A stretch of 64,000 nt of DNA from Bin107 sp965221655 (GTDB lineage Bacteria > UBA8248). The notes under the pieces are model-generated. The model was given only the letters and a program-made list of their open reading frames with translations, was not told the DNA's origin and ran no database searches. The stretch is taken from contig OZ244906.1 of assembly GCA_965221655.1 (NCBI GenBank), forward strand, positions 2,790,001 through 2,854,000, in the 5' to 3' direction. Below are positions 24,131-32,816 of the stretch, in pieces (within the stretch, counting starts at the first letter, position 1; every line of letters starts with the position of its first letter). Both the position numbers and the translations under genes were made by a program.

Positions 24131-25174
24131 ATGCCGGCGGATGCGCCCGCCTGCCGAGATTCCGCTTTTCTGCGCGCCTGCCGCGGGCTGCCCAACGCGC
24201 GCACGCCCGTGTGGCTCATGCGCCAGGCGGGGCGCTACATGCGCGAATACCGCGCGGTGCGCGAGAAGGTGTCGTTCCTCGCGTTGTGCCGCACGCCCGA
24301 CTTGGCGGCGGAAGTGGCGGTGACGGCACTCGACAGAATCGGTGCGGACGCCGCCATCTTGTTCTCGGACATTTTATTGATTCTCGAACCCATGGGCATG
24401 AGGCTTGAGTTTGACGAGGGGCCCGTACTCCACAACCCGGTGCGCACCGCCGCCGACGTGGACGCCCTGCGCGAGGCCGAGCCCGCCGAAACCCTCGCTT
24501 ACGTCTATGAGGCGGTGCGCAAAACGCGCGCGGCCATGCGCCCGGAGCTCCCGCTCATCGGCTTTTGCGGTGCGCCCTTCACCCTGGCGTCTTACATGAT
24601 AGAGGGCGGCGGCTCGCGGCATTTCGCGCGCACCAAGCGGTTCATGTATGAAGACGCGGGCGCCTGGCACGCGCTCATGGAAAAGCTGGTGCGCGGGCTC
24701 ATCATTTACTTAAACGAGCAGATTCGCGCGGGCGCACAGGCGGTGCAGGTGTTCGACAGCTGGGTGGGGTGTCTCTCGCCAGAGGATTTCAGGGAGTTCG
24801 TGCTGCCGCACAGCCGCGCCCTCATCGCGGGAGTAGAGGGCGCGCCCCTCATCCACTTCGGCACCGGCACGGGGGCGTATATGGAGGATTTCGCCTCGGC
24901 GGGCGGCGACGTGGTGGGGGTGGACTTTCGCGTGGAGCTCGATGCGGCATGGGAGCGGGTGGGCGATAAGGGGGTGCAGGGGAATCTCGACCCCTGCGTC
25001 CTGCTGGGGGAACCTGAGCGCATATACGAGTGCGCCGCGCGGGTGTTGCGCCGCGTGGGCGCGCGCGCGGGCCACGTGTTCAACCTGGGCCACGGCATAT
25101 TGCCCGAAACGCCGGTGGACAACGTGCGCAGGCTCATCGATTTCGTGCACGAGTGGGAGGCGGGGGGAGAGTGA
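24131..25174 (+). CDS. hemE: Uroporphyrinogen decarboxylase
   Basis: HemE removes the four acetate carboxyls of uroporphyrinogen III to give coproporphyrinogen III. The 347-residue protein has VWLMRQAGRYMREYR near the N terminus, DAAILFSDILLILEPMG, GFCGAPFTLASYMIEGGGS, VQVFDSWVGCLSP and VFNLGHGILPETPVDNV, all signature segments. It heads a hemE-hemH-hemY cluster with GTGA and TTGA overlaps, so the three are translationally coupled. Confidence 0.97.
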   Translation: MPADAPACRDSAFLRACRGLPNARTPVWLMRQAGRYMREYRAVREKVSFLALCRTPDLAAEVAVTALDRIGADAAILFSDILLILEPMGMRLEFDEGPVLHNPVRTAADVDALREAEPAETLAYVYEAVRKTRAAMRPELPLIGFCGAPFTLASYMIEGGGSRHFARTKRFMYEDAGAWHALMEKLVRGLIIYLNEQIRAGAQAVQVFDSWVGCLSPEDFREFVLPHSRALIAGVEGAPLIHFGTGTGAYMEDFASAGGDVVGVDFRVELDAAWERVGDKGVQGNLDPCVLLGEPERIYECAARVLRRVGARAGHVFNLGHGILPETPVDNVRRLIDFVHEWEAGGE

Positions 25175-26121
25175 GCAAGTTCGATTCGGTGATCATGATC
25201 GGCTTCGGCGGCCCGACGAAGGGCTGTTGCCGCAAGTACGCGGAATGCCCGGGCGAGGCGTATTGCTACGTGGAGGGCATCGTGGGCGGGCGCGCGGGCG
25301 GGGAGGAGCGCATCCGCGAGGTGGCGGCGCATTACGCGCTGTTCGGCGGCGTTTCGCCGTTCGCGCCCTTCTCGCTCAAGCAGGCGGGCGCCCTCGAGAC
25401 GGCGCTCGAAACCGCAGGCGCGCGGCTGCCCGTCTACACGGGCCACCGCTTCTGGACGCCCTACGTCGCGGAAACACTCGCCGAGATGGGGCGGGCCGGC
25501 CTTGCGCGCGCGGTGGGGGTGGTGCTCGCCCCGCACCGCACGAAAATCAGCTGGGAGGCCTACCGGGGCGCGGTGGCCGCGGCGCGCGCGGAGCTGGGCG
25601 CAGCAGCGCCCGAAGTCGTCTTTATGGAAACGCCCTGGCACGCGCACGCAGGTTTCGTGGAGGCCATTGCGGGGCGGGTGCGCGAGGTTGCGCCTGCACC
25701 CGCCGCCGAGGAGGTGTGTGTGATCTTCACCGCGCATTCCATACCCGTCTCGATGGCGCGGGCGTCCGCGTATGAAGAGGAATTTCGCGAGACGGCGGCC
25801 CTCGCCGCCCGCGCGTTGGGGCTGGGCGCCTACGAGGTCGGCTTTCAGAGCAGCCCGGACGTCCCGCCCGGCACCTGGCTCGGCCCGGATGTTATTGAGG
25901 TTATCGCACAGGCGGCGGCGCAGGGTGCGAAAGAGGTGGTGGTCGCGCCGATCGGCTTCATCTGCGACCACGTGGAGGTGCTCTTTGACCTGGACGTCGA
26001 GGCGCGCGCGGCGGCGGAAGAGGCGGGCCTGCGCTTTCGCCGCGCGCCGACCGTGGGCACGCACCCCGCGTTTATCGATATGCTGTGCGGGCTCGTGCGC
26101 GCGCAAACGGGTGCGGCTTGA
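25171..26121 (+). CDS. hemH: Ferrochelatase with N-terminal cysteine cluster
   Basis: HemH inserts iron into protoporphyrin or coproporphyrin. The 316-residue protein keeps the catalytic histidine in FTAHSIP and the acidic residue in CDHVEVLFDLD, plus GFQSSPDVPPGTWLGPDV. Its N terminus is unusual: after MIGFGGPTKG comes a segment with Cys19, Cys20, Cys26 and Cys32 (CCRKYAECPGEAYC) that common ferrochelatases lack; it might hold a metal or cluster. Start is GTG 25171, overlapping the hemE stop with GGGGGAGA just upstream. Confidence 0.92.
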   Translation: MSKFDSVIMIGFGGPTKGCCRKYAECPGEAYCYVEGIVGGRAGGEERIREVAAHYALFGGVSPFAPFSLKQAGALETALETAGARLPVYTGHRFWTPYVAETLAEMGRAGLARAVGVVLAPHRTKISWEAYRGAVAAARAELGAAAPEVVFMETPWHAHAGFVEAIAGRVREVAPAPAAEEVCVIFTAHSIPVSMARASAYEEEFRETAALAARALGLGAYEVGFQSSPDVPPGTWLGPDVIEVIAQAAAQGAKEVVVAPIGFICDHVEVLFDLDVEARAAAEEAGLRFRRAPTVGTHPAFIDMLCGLVRAQTGAA

Positions 26122-27533
26122 CGCGGCGGGTCGTCGTCCTGGGCGGCGGGCTGAGCGGGCTCGTGGCCTGCTACAGGCTGCTGCAGGCCGCACAGAGCGG
26201 GGGGCTGCCCCTTGAGGTCGTGCTCGTCGAAGCCTCAGGCAGGCTCGGCGGCGTCCTCGAGACGCAAAGGGCGCACGGCTTCGTGATGGAAAAGGGGCCG
26301 GATTGCTTTCTGGCTTCGAAGCCCGCGGGCGTGGCGCTGTGCGAGGAACTCGGGCTCGCGGGCGAGCTCATCGGCACGAACGAGACGCACAGGCGCAGCT
26401 TCGTGCTCCGCGGCGAGAGGCTCCTGCCCGTGCCGCAGGGCTATTATCTGCTCGCACCCTACAAGGTTGGCCCGTTTCTCACGACGCCCGTCTTCAGCCC
26501 TCTGGGCAAACTGCGCATGGCGATGGACCTCGTGCTCCCGCGCAGAAAAGAGGAGGGGGATGAATCCCTCGCCTCTTTCGTGCGCAGGCGCCTGGGGCGC
26601 GAAGCGCTTGAGCGCCTCGCCCAGCCCATGGTGGCGGGTATCTACTCCGCGGACCCCGAGAGTTTGAGCCTGCAGGCCACCATGCCCCAGTTCCACGAGA
26701 TGGAGCGCGCGCACCGCAGCGTCATCCTCGGTCTCAGGAAGCGGATGCGGCGGCCCGGCGGCGCGCCCGCGAGCGGCGCCAGATACGGCCTGTTCGCGAG
26801 CCTTGCGGGGGGCATGGACGCGCTGGTCGACGCGCTTGCGCGAAACATTCCCGCCGCCTCGGTACGCCTCGAATGCCGCGCGGAGGCACTCGCCCGCGCG
26901 GATGGGGGCCGTTGGCGCGTGCGCCTTGCGGGCGGGGAGGAAATAGGGGCCGACGCCGTGTGCCTCGCCCTGCCCCCGCGTGCTGCGCGCGGCGTGCTCA
27001 AAGAGGCCGCACCCGATTTGGCTGAGGAGCTCGCCGCCATACCGAGCGGGTCGCTGGCGACGCTCAACCTGGGCTTTCGCGCGGAGCAGGTGGCGCATCC
27101 GCTCGACGGCATGGGCTTCGTGGTGCCCGCCGCCGAGGGCCGCGCGCTGCTTGCGTGTTCGTTCTCCAGTACTAAATTCGCCGGCAGGGCGCCTGCGGGC
27201 ATGGTGCTCCTGCGTGCGTTCGCGGGTGCGGCGGCAGAAGAAGAGGGGAGCGACGAAGCACTGGAGGAACGCCTCCTCACAGAGTTGCGCGCCGTTCTCG
27301 GCATATCGGGTGCGCCGCGGGTCCGCGCGTTTCACCGCTACCGCGCGTCGCTCCCGCACTACCTGGTAGGCCATGCGGAGCGGGTCGCGCGCGTCGAGCG
27401 CGCCCTCGGCGGTCTGCGCGGCATCGCGCTCGCGGGCAACGCCTGCCGGGGGGTGGGGATTCCCGACTGCGTGGACTCCGCAGGCGAGGCCGCGGAGAAG
27501 ATACTGGGCGACTTGCGCGCCGCCGCCTCCTGA
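26118..27533 (+). CDS. hemY: Protoporphyrinogen/coproporphyrinogen oxidase (oxygen-dependent type)
   Basis: An FAD enzyme of 471 residues that oxidises the porphyrinogen with O2. The dinucleotide fold VVVLGGGLSGLVACYRLL is at the N terminus, then VEASGRLGGVLET, KGPDCFLASKP, SLAGGMDALVDAL and the C-terminal GIALAGNACRGVGIPDCVDSA. In Bacillus the same hemE-hemH-hemY order belongs to the coproporphyrin-dependent route; no hemQ is seen here, so which route is used is open. The TTG at 26118 overlaps the hemH stop. Confidence 0.93.
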   Translation: MTRRVVVLGGGLSGLVACYRLLQAAQSGGLPLEVVLVEASGRLGGVLETQRAHGFVMEKGPDCFLASKPAGVALCEELGLAGELIGTNETHRRSFVLRGERLLPVPQGYYLLAPYKVGPFLTTPVFSPLGKLRMAMDLVLPRRKEEGDESLASFVRRRLGREALERLAQPMVAGIYSADPESLSLQATMPQFHEMERAHRSVILGLRKRMRRPGGAPASGARYGLFASLAGGMDALVDALARNIPAASVRLECRAEALARADGGRWRVRLAGGEEIGADAVCLALPPRAARGVLKEAAPDLAEELAAIPSGSLATLNLGFRAEQVAHPLDGMGFVVPAAEGRALLACSFSSTKFAGRAPAGMVLLRAFAGAAAEEEGSDEALEERLLTELRAVLGISGAPRVRAFHRYRASLPHYLVGHAERVARVERALGGLRGIALAGNACRGVGIPDCVDSAGEAAEKILGDLRAAAS

Positions 27534-27555
27534 GAGCGGCCCCGCGCCGCCGCGA

Positions 27556-27585
27556 TTGACCCCGCACTCCCCGATTTGGTATCAG
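27556..27585 (+). promoter_or_regulatory. Sigma-70-like promoter for the small gene at 27627
   Basis: TTGACC (27556-27561), 18-bp spacer, TATCAG (27580-27585). Its presence suggests the next gene is transcribed separately from the haem cluster. Confidence 0.45.
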
Positions 27586-27626
27586 AATTTGTTTGCACTA
27601 CCCGTTCACCGCCGGAGACTGCAGCC

Positions 27627-28136
27627 ATGTTCGACGACGACGCGCAGCGCGATTTCTACGACTTCCACAAGAGGATGCTCGAGGAAATCGACGTCGTCCG
27701 CAAGCCTTACGTGGGCATCGTGTCGGGGTACCACGAGCTCGGCTACCGGGTGCTGGGCCCCGAGGCGGCGGAGGAGCCGGGCTCGGTGCAGATAGCGGGC
27801 AGACTGCTCGTCTCTCCCAAGCTGGTGTGGACGCCCGCGCAGGCGCAAAAGACGTTCGGCGAGATTTTCAAGGACTCCGAGATGATGGATGCAGAGCTCG
27901 TCGGGCGCGTGTTCGCCTTTCCGGCGTTTGCGTCGGGGAATTTCAACATCGAGAACGAATCGCTGAAAATCACCCGCCACGAGTGGAGCCCCGAGGTGCT
28001 GCTCGAGAAGGTGCTGGGCGAGCTCGCGCGTCTGGAGACCACCGACACCGCCGTGGTGCGCACGCCCGACATCCGCTATTACCCGCTGGCCGTGCAGCGC
28101 TTCATCCACGAGATACTGAAAGAAGAATTCTCCTGA
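27627..28136 (+). CDS. Protein of unknown function, 169 aa
   Basis: I do not recognise this family. The product is acidic, with no signal peptide, membrane segment or cysteine, and looks like a compact cytoplasmic alpha/beta protein. Notable pieces are FYDFHKRMLEEIDVVRKPYV, GIVSGYHELGYRVLG and a C-terminal RYYPLAVQRFIHEIL. GGAG precedes the ATG by 9 nt and codon use resembles neighbours, so it is likely real. It is downstream of hemY but has its own promoter candidate; a haem-related role would be a guess. It is not a HemQ/chlorite dismutase homologue as far as can be seen. Confidence 0.6.
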   Translation: MFDDDAQRDFYDFHKRMLEEIDVVRKPYVGIVSGYHELGYRVLGPEAAEEPGSVQIAGRLLVSPKLVWTPAQAQKTFGEIFKDSEMMDAELVGRVFAFPAFASGNFNIENESLKITRHEWSPEVLLEKVLGELARLETTDTAVVRTPDIRYYPLAVQRFIHEILKEEFS

Positions 28137-28149
28137 TGCCGGCCGCGCC

Positions 28150-28530
28150 TCACCCCCCGAGTTTGCGCGCGGGCAGCAGGCGCCCCCACCACCCCCGCGT
28201 GCGTGCGGCGGCGCGGTAGGCCGCCTCGACGCAGCCCGCAAGAGACGGCCTGCCCAGAAGCCGCGCCGTCCGCTCCCGACCAAGTAAGCGCAGCACCTCG
28301 ATGCAGGCGCGCCCGCCCGAGAGTGCGCGTCCCTCTGGCGTGAGGAGCAGCACCGCCTCTTTCGCGCGCGCGTGCAGTTCTTCCGTCATGGGCGGGGAGG
28401 GAACCCCCCGCGGGGTGAGGGGGAGTATCGCGTTTTTCTCGTCTTTGGTGACGACCCACACGACGCACCGGCGGCACGTCTCGCACTCCCCGTCCCAGAC
28501 GAGCAGGTATGGCTTCTCCGCGAAGCTCAT
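28150..28530 (-). CDS. DUF393 (DCC-type) thiol-disulfide protein
   Basis: A 126-residue protein with the hallmark LLVWDGECETCRRCVVWV: DGxC followed by a CxxC pair, typical of thioredoxin-like DUF393 proteins. Further matches are ILPLTPRG, VLLLTPEGRALSGGRACIEVLRLLG. Family members are thought to be redox proteins of unknown partner. The ATG overlaps the upstream ferredoxin stop as ATGA, so the two proteins probably work together. Confidence 0.75.
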   Translation of the reverse strand: MSFAEKPYLLVWDGECETCRRCVVWVVTKDEKNAILPLTPRGVPSPPMTEELHARAKEAVLLLTPEGRALSGGRACIEVLRLLGRERTARLLGRPSLAGCVEAAYRAAARTRGWWGRLLPARKLGG

Positions 28531-29120
28531 GCAAAGACGCGCACCGCGCCCGGAAACACGGGGCAGTGGTGTTCGCAGCAGCCACAGCCCACGCAGGCGT
28601 CGCCGATGCGGGGACCCTTGCCCTCTTCGGTTTCCTCGATGCGTATCGCGCGCGCACCAACGGGGCAGTGCGCAACGCAGAAATCGCATTCGGAGTCGGC
28701 CCCGTTCCAGGCGAAGCAGGCCTCCTCGTTCACGCGCGCGAGGCCGATGCGAATCTCCTCGCGCGCGAGGAGCGTGAGCGCACCCGTGGGGCAGGCCTTC
28801 ATGCAGGCGAGGTCGTCGCAGACCACGCACGCCGCATCCGCCGGAACGATGCGCGGAGCGTCGAGGGTGGAGCCGTCCTCTCGGGGGAGCATCAGGATGG
28901 CGTCTGCGGGACACGCGCGCGCACACGCCGCACTGCCGGTGCAAAGGTCCAAAAACGCAGCCTCGGGAGCCGCCCCCGGCGGGCGCAGCACGGGGCCTTC
29001 GAGCGTGGAGCGGCGCACCTGGGTCTCCCCCTGGCGCACCCCCTGCATGAAGGCGCGCGCAAAAGAAAGCGGACCTTCTGTAAAAAACGCCTTGCGGCCC
29101 AGCCGCTCGTCTTCGGCCAT
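28527..29120 (-). CDS. Four-cluster polyferredoxin-type protein (NapG/MauM-like)
   Basis: A 197-residue iron-sulfur protein. Cysteine groups typical of [4Fe-4S] binding are CTGSAACARACPADAI, CVVCDDLACMKACPTGAL, CFAWNGADSECDFCVAHCP and CVGCGCCEHHCPV, so up to four clusters are possible. NapG/MauM proteins pass electrons to periplasmic reductases or dehydrogenases, but no Tat signal is seen here, so a cytoplasmic role is likelier. It is coupled to the DUF393 gene and divergent from the hydro-lyase genes. Confidence 0.78.
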   Translation of the reverse strand: MAEDERLGRKAFFTEGPLSFARAFMQGVRQGETQVRRSTLEGPVLRPPGAAPEAAFLDLCTGSAACARACPADAILMLPREDGSTLDAPRIVPADAACVVCDDLACMKACPTGALTLLAREEIRIGLARVNEEACFAWNGADSECDFCVAHCPVGARAIRIEETEEGKGPRIGDACVGCGCCEHHCPVFPGAVRVFA

Positions 29121-29220
29121 GGGTGTCCTCGCTCCCTTGCCTCGGCGCCGCCGGTGTGCGACAAGTCGAGTATACAGAACCGTGCGCCTTGCGCATCCCC
29201 CATCTCAAAGGAGAACGCTC

Positions 29221-30486
29221 TTGGCCGGGGATACAGCCGCGCAGAAGATACTGGCCCGCGCCAGCGGGCGCGAGCGCGTGGAGGTGGGCGACATCGTCTG
29301 GGCGAAGGTGGACGCCCACCTCATGCACGACAACCAGGGGCCGTTCCGCATGGGGAAGGATTTCGCCTCGCTCGGCCTCCCCATCTGGAACAAGAACCGC
29401 TTCATGCTCACCGCCGACCACCACAACCCCCCGACCCAGGATTCCCAGGCGCGGGTGCTGAACGTCACCAGAGCGTGGGCGGCCGAGCAGGAGCTCCCCC
29501 ACTTCTACGACGCCGAGGGCATTTGCCACATCCTGATGGCCGAGCGCGGCTTCGTGCGCCCGGGCGTTGTGGTTACCGGCACCGACAGCCACACGACGAA
29601 TACGGGCGCACTCGGCGCCTTGGGCGTGGCGATAGGGCCGACGGAGAGCATCGGCGTGCTCGCCACCGGGGAGGTGTGGCTCCGCGTGCCCGAGACGATA
29701 CGGGTTCGCTTCGAGGGCCGCCTGCCCGCGGGCGTCTACGGCAAGGACATGGCCCTGCTCGCGCTCAAGGATCTGAAAGTAGACGGAGCGGAATACAAGG
29801 TGCTCGAGTTCGGGGGCGCGGCGCTCATGGCCCTGCCCGTCGAGGACAGGATGACGCTCTCGAACATGGCGGCGGAGTTCAGTGCGAAGAGCGCGATTAT
29901 GGACGTGGACGGGGAGACGGAAGAATACCTGCGCGCGGCGGGCGTGGAGGAGGACTGGGAGGCCGTCGCCTCTGATTCCGACGCTGCCTACGCCGCCTCG
30001 TGGGAGTATGAGGTGTCCGACCTCTCGCCCCAGGTGGCGTGCCCCCACCGCATGGACAACGTAGCTCCGGTGGAGGAGGTGGATTCACCCGCCCTGCAGC
30101 GCGCCCACATCGGCTCGTGCACGGGGGCGAAGCTGGTCGACCTGCGCGCGGCGGCGCAGGTGCTGCGCGGCAGGCGCATCGCCCCGGGGCTGCAACTGCT
30201 CATCGCCCCCGCGAGCAGGGACATCATGCGCCGGGCGATGGAGGAGGGGACGTTGGGGGCGATTCTCGACGCGGGCGGTGTGCTGCTCCCCACCACGTGC
30301 GGCATCTGCGCGGGCAAGGGGCCGGGGCAGCTGGGCGACGGCGAGGTGTGCATCTCCTCGGCGAATCGCAACTACAAGGGACGCATGGGAAGCCTGGAGG
30401 CGTCGATATACCTCGCCTCGGCGGCCACGGTGGCGGCGAGCGCCGTGTGGGGCCGCGTGGCGGACCCGAGGGAGTTTATCGAATGA
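29221..30486 (+). CDS. Aconitase/3-isopropylmalate dehydratase family large subunit
   Basis: The large subunit of a LeuCD-type [4Fe-4S] hydro-lyase, 421 residues. Substrate-loop and cluster segments are visible: MLTADHHNPPT, VTGTDSHTTNTGALGALGVAIG, and the three cluster cysteines in GSCTGAKL and TTCGICAGKGPG. The start is TTG 29221 with AGGAG 7 nt upstream; the frame is open far upstream but overlaps the ferredoxin gene. No leuA or leuB is nearby, and FAH and HpaI genes follow, so a role on methylmalate, dimethylmalate or another 2-hydroxy acid is as likely as leucine synthesis. Confidence 0.88.
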   Translation: MAGDTAAQKILARASGRERVEVGDIVWAKVDAHLMHDNQGPFRMGKDFASLGLPIWNKNRFMLTADHHNPPTQDSQARVLNVTRAWAAEQELPHFYDAEGICHILMAERGFVRPGVVVTGTDSHTTNTGALGALGVAIGPTESIGVLATGEVWLRVPETIRVRFEGRLPAGVYGKDMALLALKDLKVDGAEYKVLEFGGAALMALPVEDRMTLSNMAAEFSAKSAIMDVDGETEEYLRAAGVEEDWEAVASDSDAAYAASWEYEVSDLSPQVACPHRMDNVAPVEEVDSPALQRAHIGSCTGAKLVDLRAAAQVLRGRRIAPGLQLLIAPASRDIMRRAMEEGTLGAILDAGGVLLPTTCGICAGKGPGQLGDGEVCISSANRNYKGRMGSLEASIYLASAATVAASAVWGRVADPREFIE

Positions 30487-30989
30487 GCGAGGCGCGCGTC
30501 ATCGAAGGGGCGGCCTGGGTCTACGGGGACAACGTGGATACGGGCTACATCATGCCCGCAACTTATGCGAGCCTGCCCGATGAGGAACTGGGCAAGCACG
30601 CGATGGAGGGAATCGACCCCGATTTCCCCCACAAGGTGCGCGCGGGCGACGTGATAGTGGGCGGAAGGAACTTCGGCTGCGGCTCGAGCCGCGAGACGGC
30701 GCCGCGCGGTATCAAGCGCGCGGGCGTGGGAGCCGTGGTAGCGCGCACGTTCGCGCGCAACTTCTTTCGCAACGCGCTGTGCATCGGGCTGCCCGTGCTG
30801 ATTTGCGACGCGGCGACTTCCATCGAAGGAGGAGATCGCGTGCGCGTCGACCCCATTGCGGGCAGGGTGGAGAACCTGACAAAGGGCGACACCCTGCAAG
30901 CAGAACCGCTGCCCGACCACATCATGGACATGGTGAAGGCGGGCGGCCTCGTGCCCTACCTCAGGCAAACGCTCACGCCCTCTTCCTGA
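30483..30989 (+). CDS. 3-isopropylmalate dehydratase-type small subunit
   Basis: The 168-residue swivel subunit that completes the hydro-lyase. It has the family start VYGDNVDTGYIMPATY and the substrate-binding loop FGCGSSRETAPRGIKRAGV, in which the segment after GCGSSRE differs among LeuD, homoaconitase and dimethylmalate dehydratase subunits and would decide the substrate. ATG overlaps the large-subunit stop as ATGA. Confidence 0.9.
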   Translation: MSEARVIEGAAWVYGDNVDTGYIMPATYASLPDEELGKHAMEGIDPDFPHKVRAGDVIVGGRNFGCGSSRETAPRGIKRAGVGAVVARTFARNFFRNALCIGLPVLICDAATSIEGGDRVRVDPIAGRVENLTKGDTLQAEPLPDHIMDMVKAGGLVPYLRQTLTPSS

Positions 30990-31013
30990 ACAGGGGCGCG
31001 GGCCGCGCGCGGC

Positions 31014-31859
31014 TCAGGGCGCTACGACGGTGCTCCTGAGCACGCCGATGTTCTCTATTTCGCACTCCACCACGTCGCCGGGCTTGAGCAGCCCCGGCGG
31101 GTCCATGGCGAAGCCCACGCCCTCGGGCGTGCCCGTGGCTATCATGTCGCCGGGCAGAAGGGTGAAACCCTCCGAAATCGCCGAGACGACGGTGGCGATG
31201 TCGAAAATCATGTCGTTGGTGTTCGAGTTCTGGCGCGTCTCGCCGTTTACGCGCGTCATCACGGCCAGGTTGTTTCCGTCGCCCGTCTCGTCTTTGGTCA
31301 CGATCCACGGCCCCAGGGGGCCGAAGGTGTCCAGCGCCTTGCCCTTGAACCACTGGCCGTGCGCACGCTGGACGTCGCGGGCCGAGACCTCGTTCATGAT
31401 GGTGTAGCCGTAGACGTGCTCCATCGCATCCCCGGGCGCGATGTTCCTGCCCTCCTTGCCGATGACGATGACGAGCTCGCACTCGTAGTCGAGCTCGTTC
31501 GTGTTCGCGTGGTGGATTATCTGCCCGTCGGGGCGGTTGTGCGAGCCTGGCCACTTGCAGAAGAACACGGGAATTTCGGGATACACGCCCACCGGGCGTT
31601 CGCCGTGTTTGCGCGCTCCCTCATCGGCGTGCTTCTTGTAATTCAAGCCGACGGCGATGACGGGCCGGGCGAGCCGCGCCACGGGTGCGAGCAGCCGCAC
31701 GGACTCAAGGGCCACGGGTTTCCCGTTGGTCTCAGGGCTGCCGCCGCGCGCGATGACTTCGGCGGCGTCGCCCGTGGCGGGCGTTACGTCTTCCACGCCG
31801 TTTTCGGTGAGCACGGCGACGCGGGGGCCGGTGTCCGATTCGTAGGTCAGAAGTTTCAT
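31014..31859 (-). CDS. Fumarylacetoacetate hydrolase family protein
   Basis: A 281-residue FAH-fold enzyme that acts on C-C bonds of acylpyruvates or related keto acids. The metal-binding residues lie in NELDYECELVIVIGKEG and MNEVSARDVQ, followed by KGKALDTFGPLGPWIVT and GFTLLPGDMIATGTPEGVGF. The exact substrate is not readable. It is followed on the same strand, at its 5' side, by an HpaI-type aldolase 49 nt away, suggesting a shared keto/hydroxy acid pathway. Confidence 0.9.
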   Translation of the reverse strand: MKLLTYESDTGPRVAVLTENGVEDVTPATGDAAEVIARGGSPETNGKPVALESVRLLAPVARLARPVIAVGLNYKKHADEGARKHGERPVGVYPEIPVFFCKWPGSHNRPDGQIIHHANTNELDYECELVIVIGKEGRNIAPGDAMEHVYGYTIMNEVSARDVQRAHGQWFKGKALDTFGPLGPWIVTKDETGDGNNLAVMTRVNGETRQNSNTNDMIFDIATVVSAISEGFTLLPGDMIATGTPEGVGFAMDPPGLLKPGDVVECEIENIGVLRSTVVAP

Positions 31860-31908
31860 GGTGTCTCCTCGCTCGAACGCATGAAAGAAACGAAAAACAA
31901 AAGATTCC

Positions 31909-32700
31909 CTACGCCTGGCCGGCCAGTTCGCGGATCATGTTCGCCTGCGCCTTCGCGCCTGTGTTCATGAAGGTGAGGTCGCTGCCCGCGAGGATGAAGC
32001 GCATGCCCTCGGCGATTCTGCGCTGTATCATCTCAGGGGCGTAGGAGCCGCCCATGCCCGCCACCTTGCCGTGCTTGCGGCAGGCGGCGATGACCTGGTC
32101 GTAGACCTTGTTGACGCGGGGGTGGTCGTGCTGGCCCACGATGCCCATGCCCGTGCTCAGGTCGTTCGTGCCGATGAGCAGCACGTCGATTCCCTCCACT
32201 GCGGCGATGGCGTCGGCCTGCTCGCCGGCCTCGGGCGTTTCGATCATGGCGACGAGCAGGGTCTGCTCGTTGACGCCGCGCAGCATTTCTTCCGCACCGA
32301 TGGCCGCAAAGCCCCCGTGGGCGAGGCCGCCCCCCGCACTGCGATCTCCTTCGGGCGGGAACTTGCAGATGCGCACGAGTTCTGCGGCTTCGCCGGCATC
32401 GTTCACGTGGGGCAGCACGATGCCCTGTGCTCCGCTGTCGAGAACCCGCGTGCTCAAGTGCGCGTCCAGCCCGGCGACGCGCACCAGGGGGGTGATGCCC
32501 TGGCTTAAGGCCGCGATGGAGATTTGCTGGGCGGTTTCGAGGTCAAAGGGGCCGTGTTCCAGATCGATAAAGAGCCAGTCGAAGCCCGCCGCGCGCATCG
32601 CGAGGCCGACCTCCACCGTGCGCGCCATGCGCACGCCGACGCCGAGCGTCACCTCGCCCGCGTATGATTTTCTTTTCGTCTCGTTCGTGATAATGGCCAA
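31909..32700 (-). CDS. HpcH/HpaI family aldolase (class II)
   Basis: A 263-residue metal-dependent aldolase that splits 4-hydroxy-2-keto acids into pyruvate and an aldehyde. Landmarks are GVGVRMARTVEVGLAMRAAGFDWLF, FIDLEHGPFD, GIVLPHVND, MIETPEAGEQ (metal-binding Glu) and IGTNDLSTGMG (metal-binding Asp). The start is TTG 32698-32700 with GGAGG 7 nt upstream. It is likely in one transcript with the FAH gene. Confidence 0.9.
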   Translation of the reverse strand: MAIITNETKRKSYAGEVTLGVGVRMARTVEVGLAMRAAGFDWLFIDLEHGPFDLETAQQISIAALSQGITPLVRVAGLDAHLSTRVLDSGAQGIVLPHVNDAGEAAELVRICKFPPEGDRSAGGGLAHGGFAAIGAEEMLRGVNEQTLLVAMIETPEAGEQADAIAAVEGIDVLLIGTNDLSTGMGIVGQHDHPRVNKVYDQVIAACRKHGKVAGMGGSYAPEMIQRRIAEGMRFILAGSDLTFMNTGAKAQANMIRELAGQA

Positions 32701-32816
32701 GGGGAGACCTCCGTTCGATAAAAGCGCGCAACTGCCGGGATTGGTCTCTCATGGATACTCCACTTGCGGCGCACGGGCAAGGGCGGGGAGTCCCGCCCGC
32801 TTTCGGGAGGGGTTCG

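Noticed and set aside
27627..28136. HemQ (coproheme decarboxylase) after hemY
   Set aside because: The 169-residue product is too short and lacks the chlorite-dismutase-like pattern.
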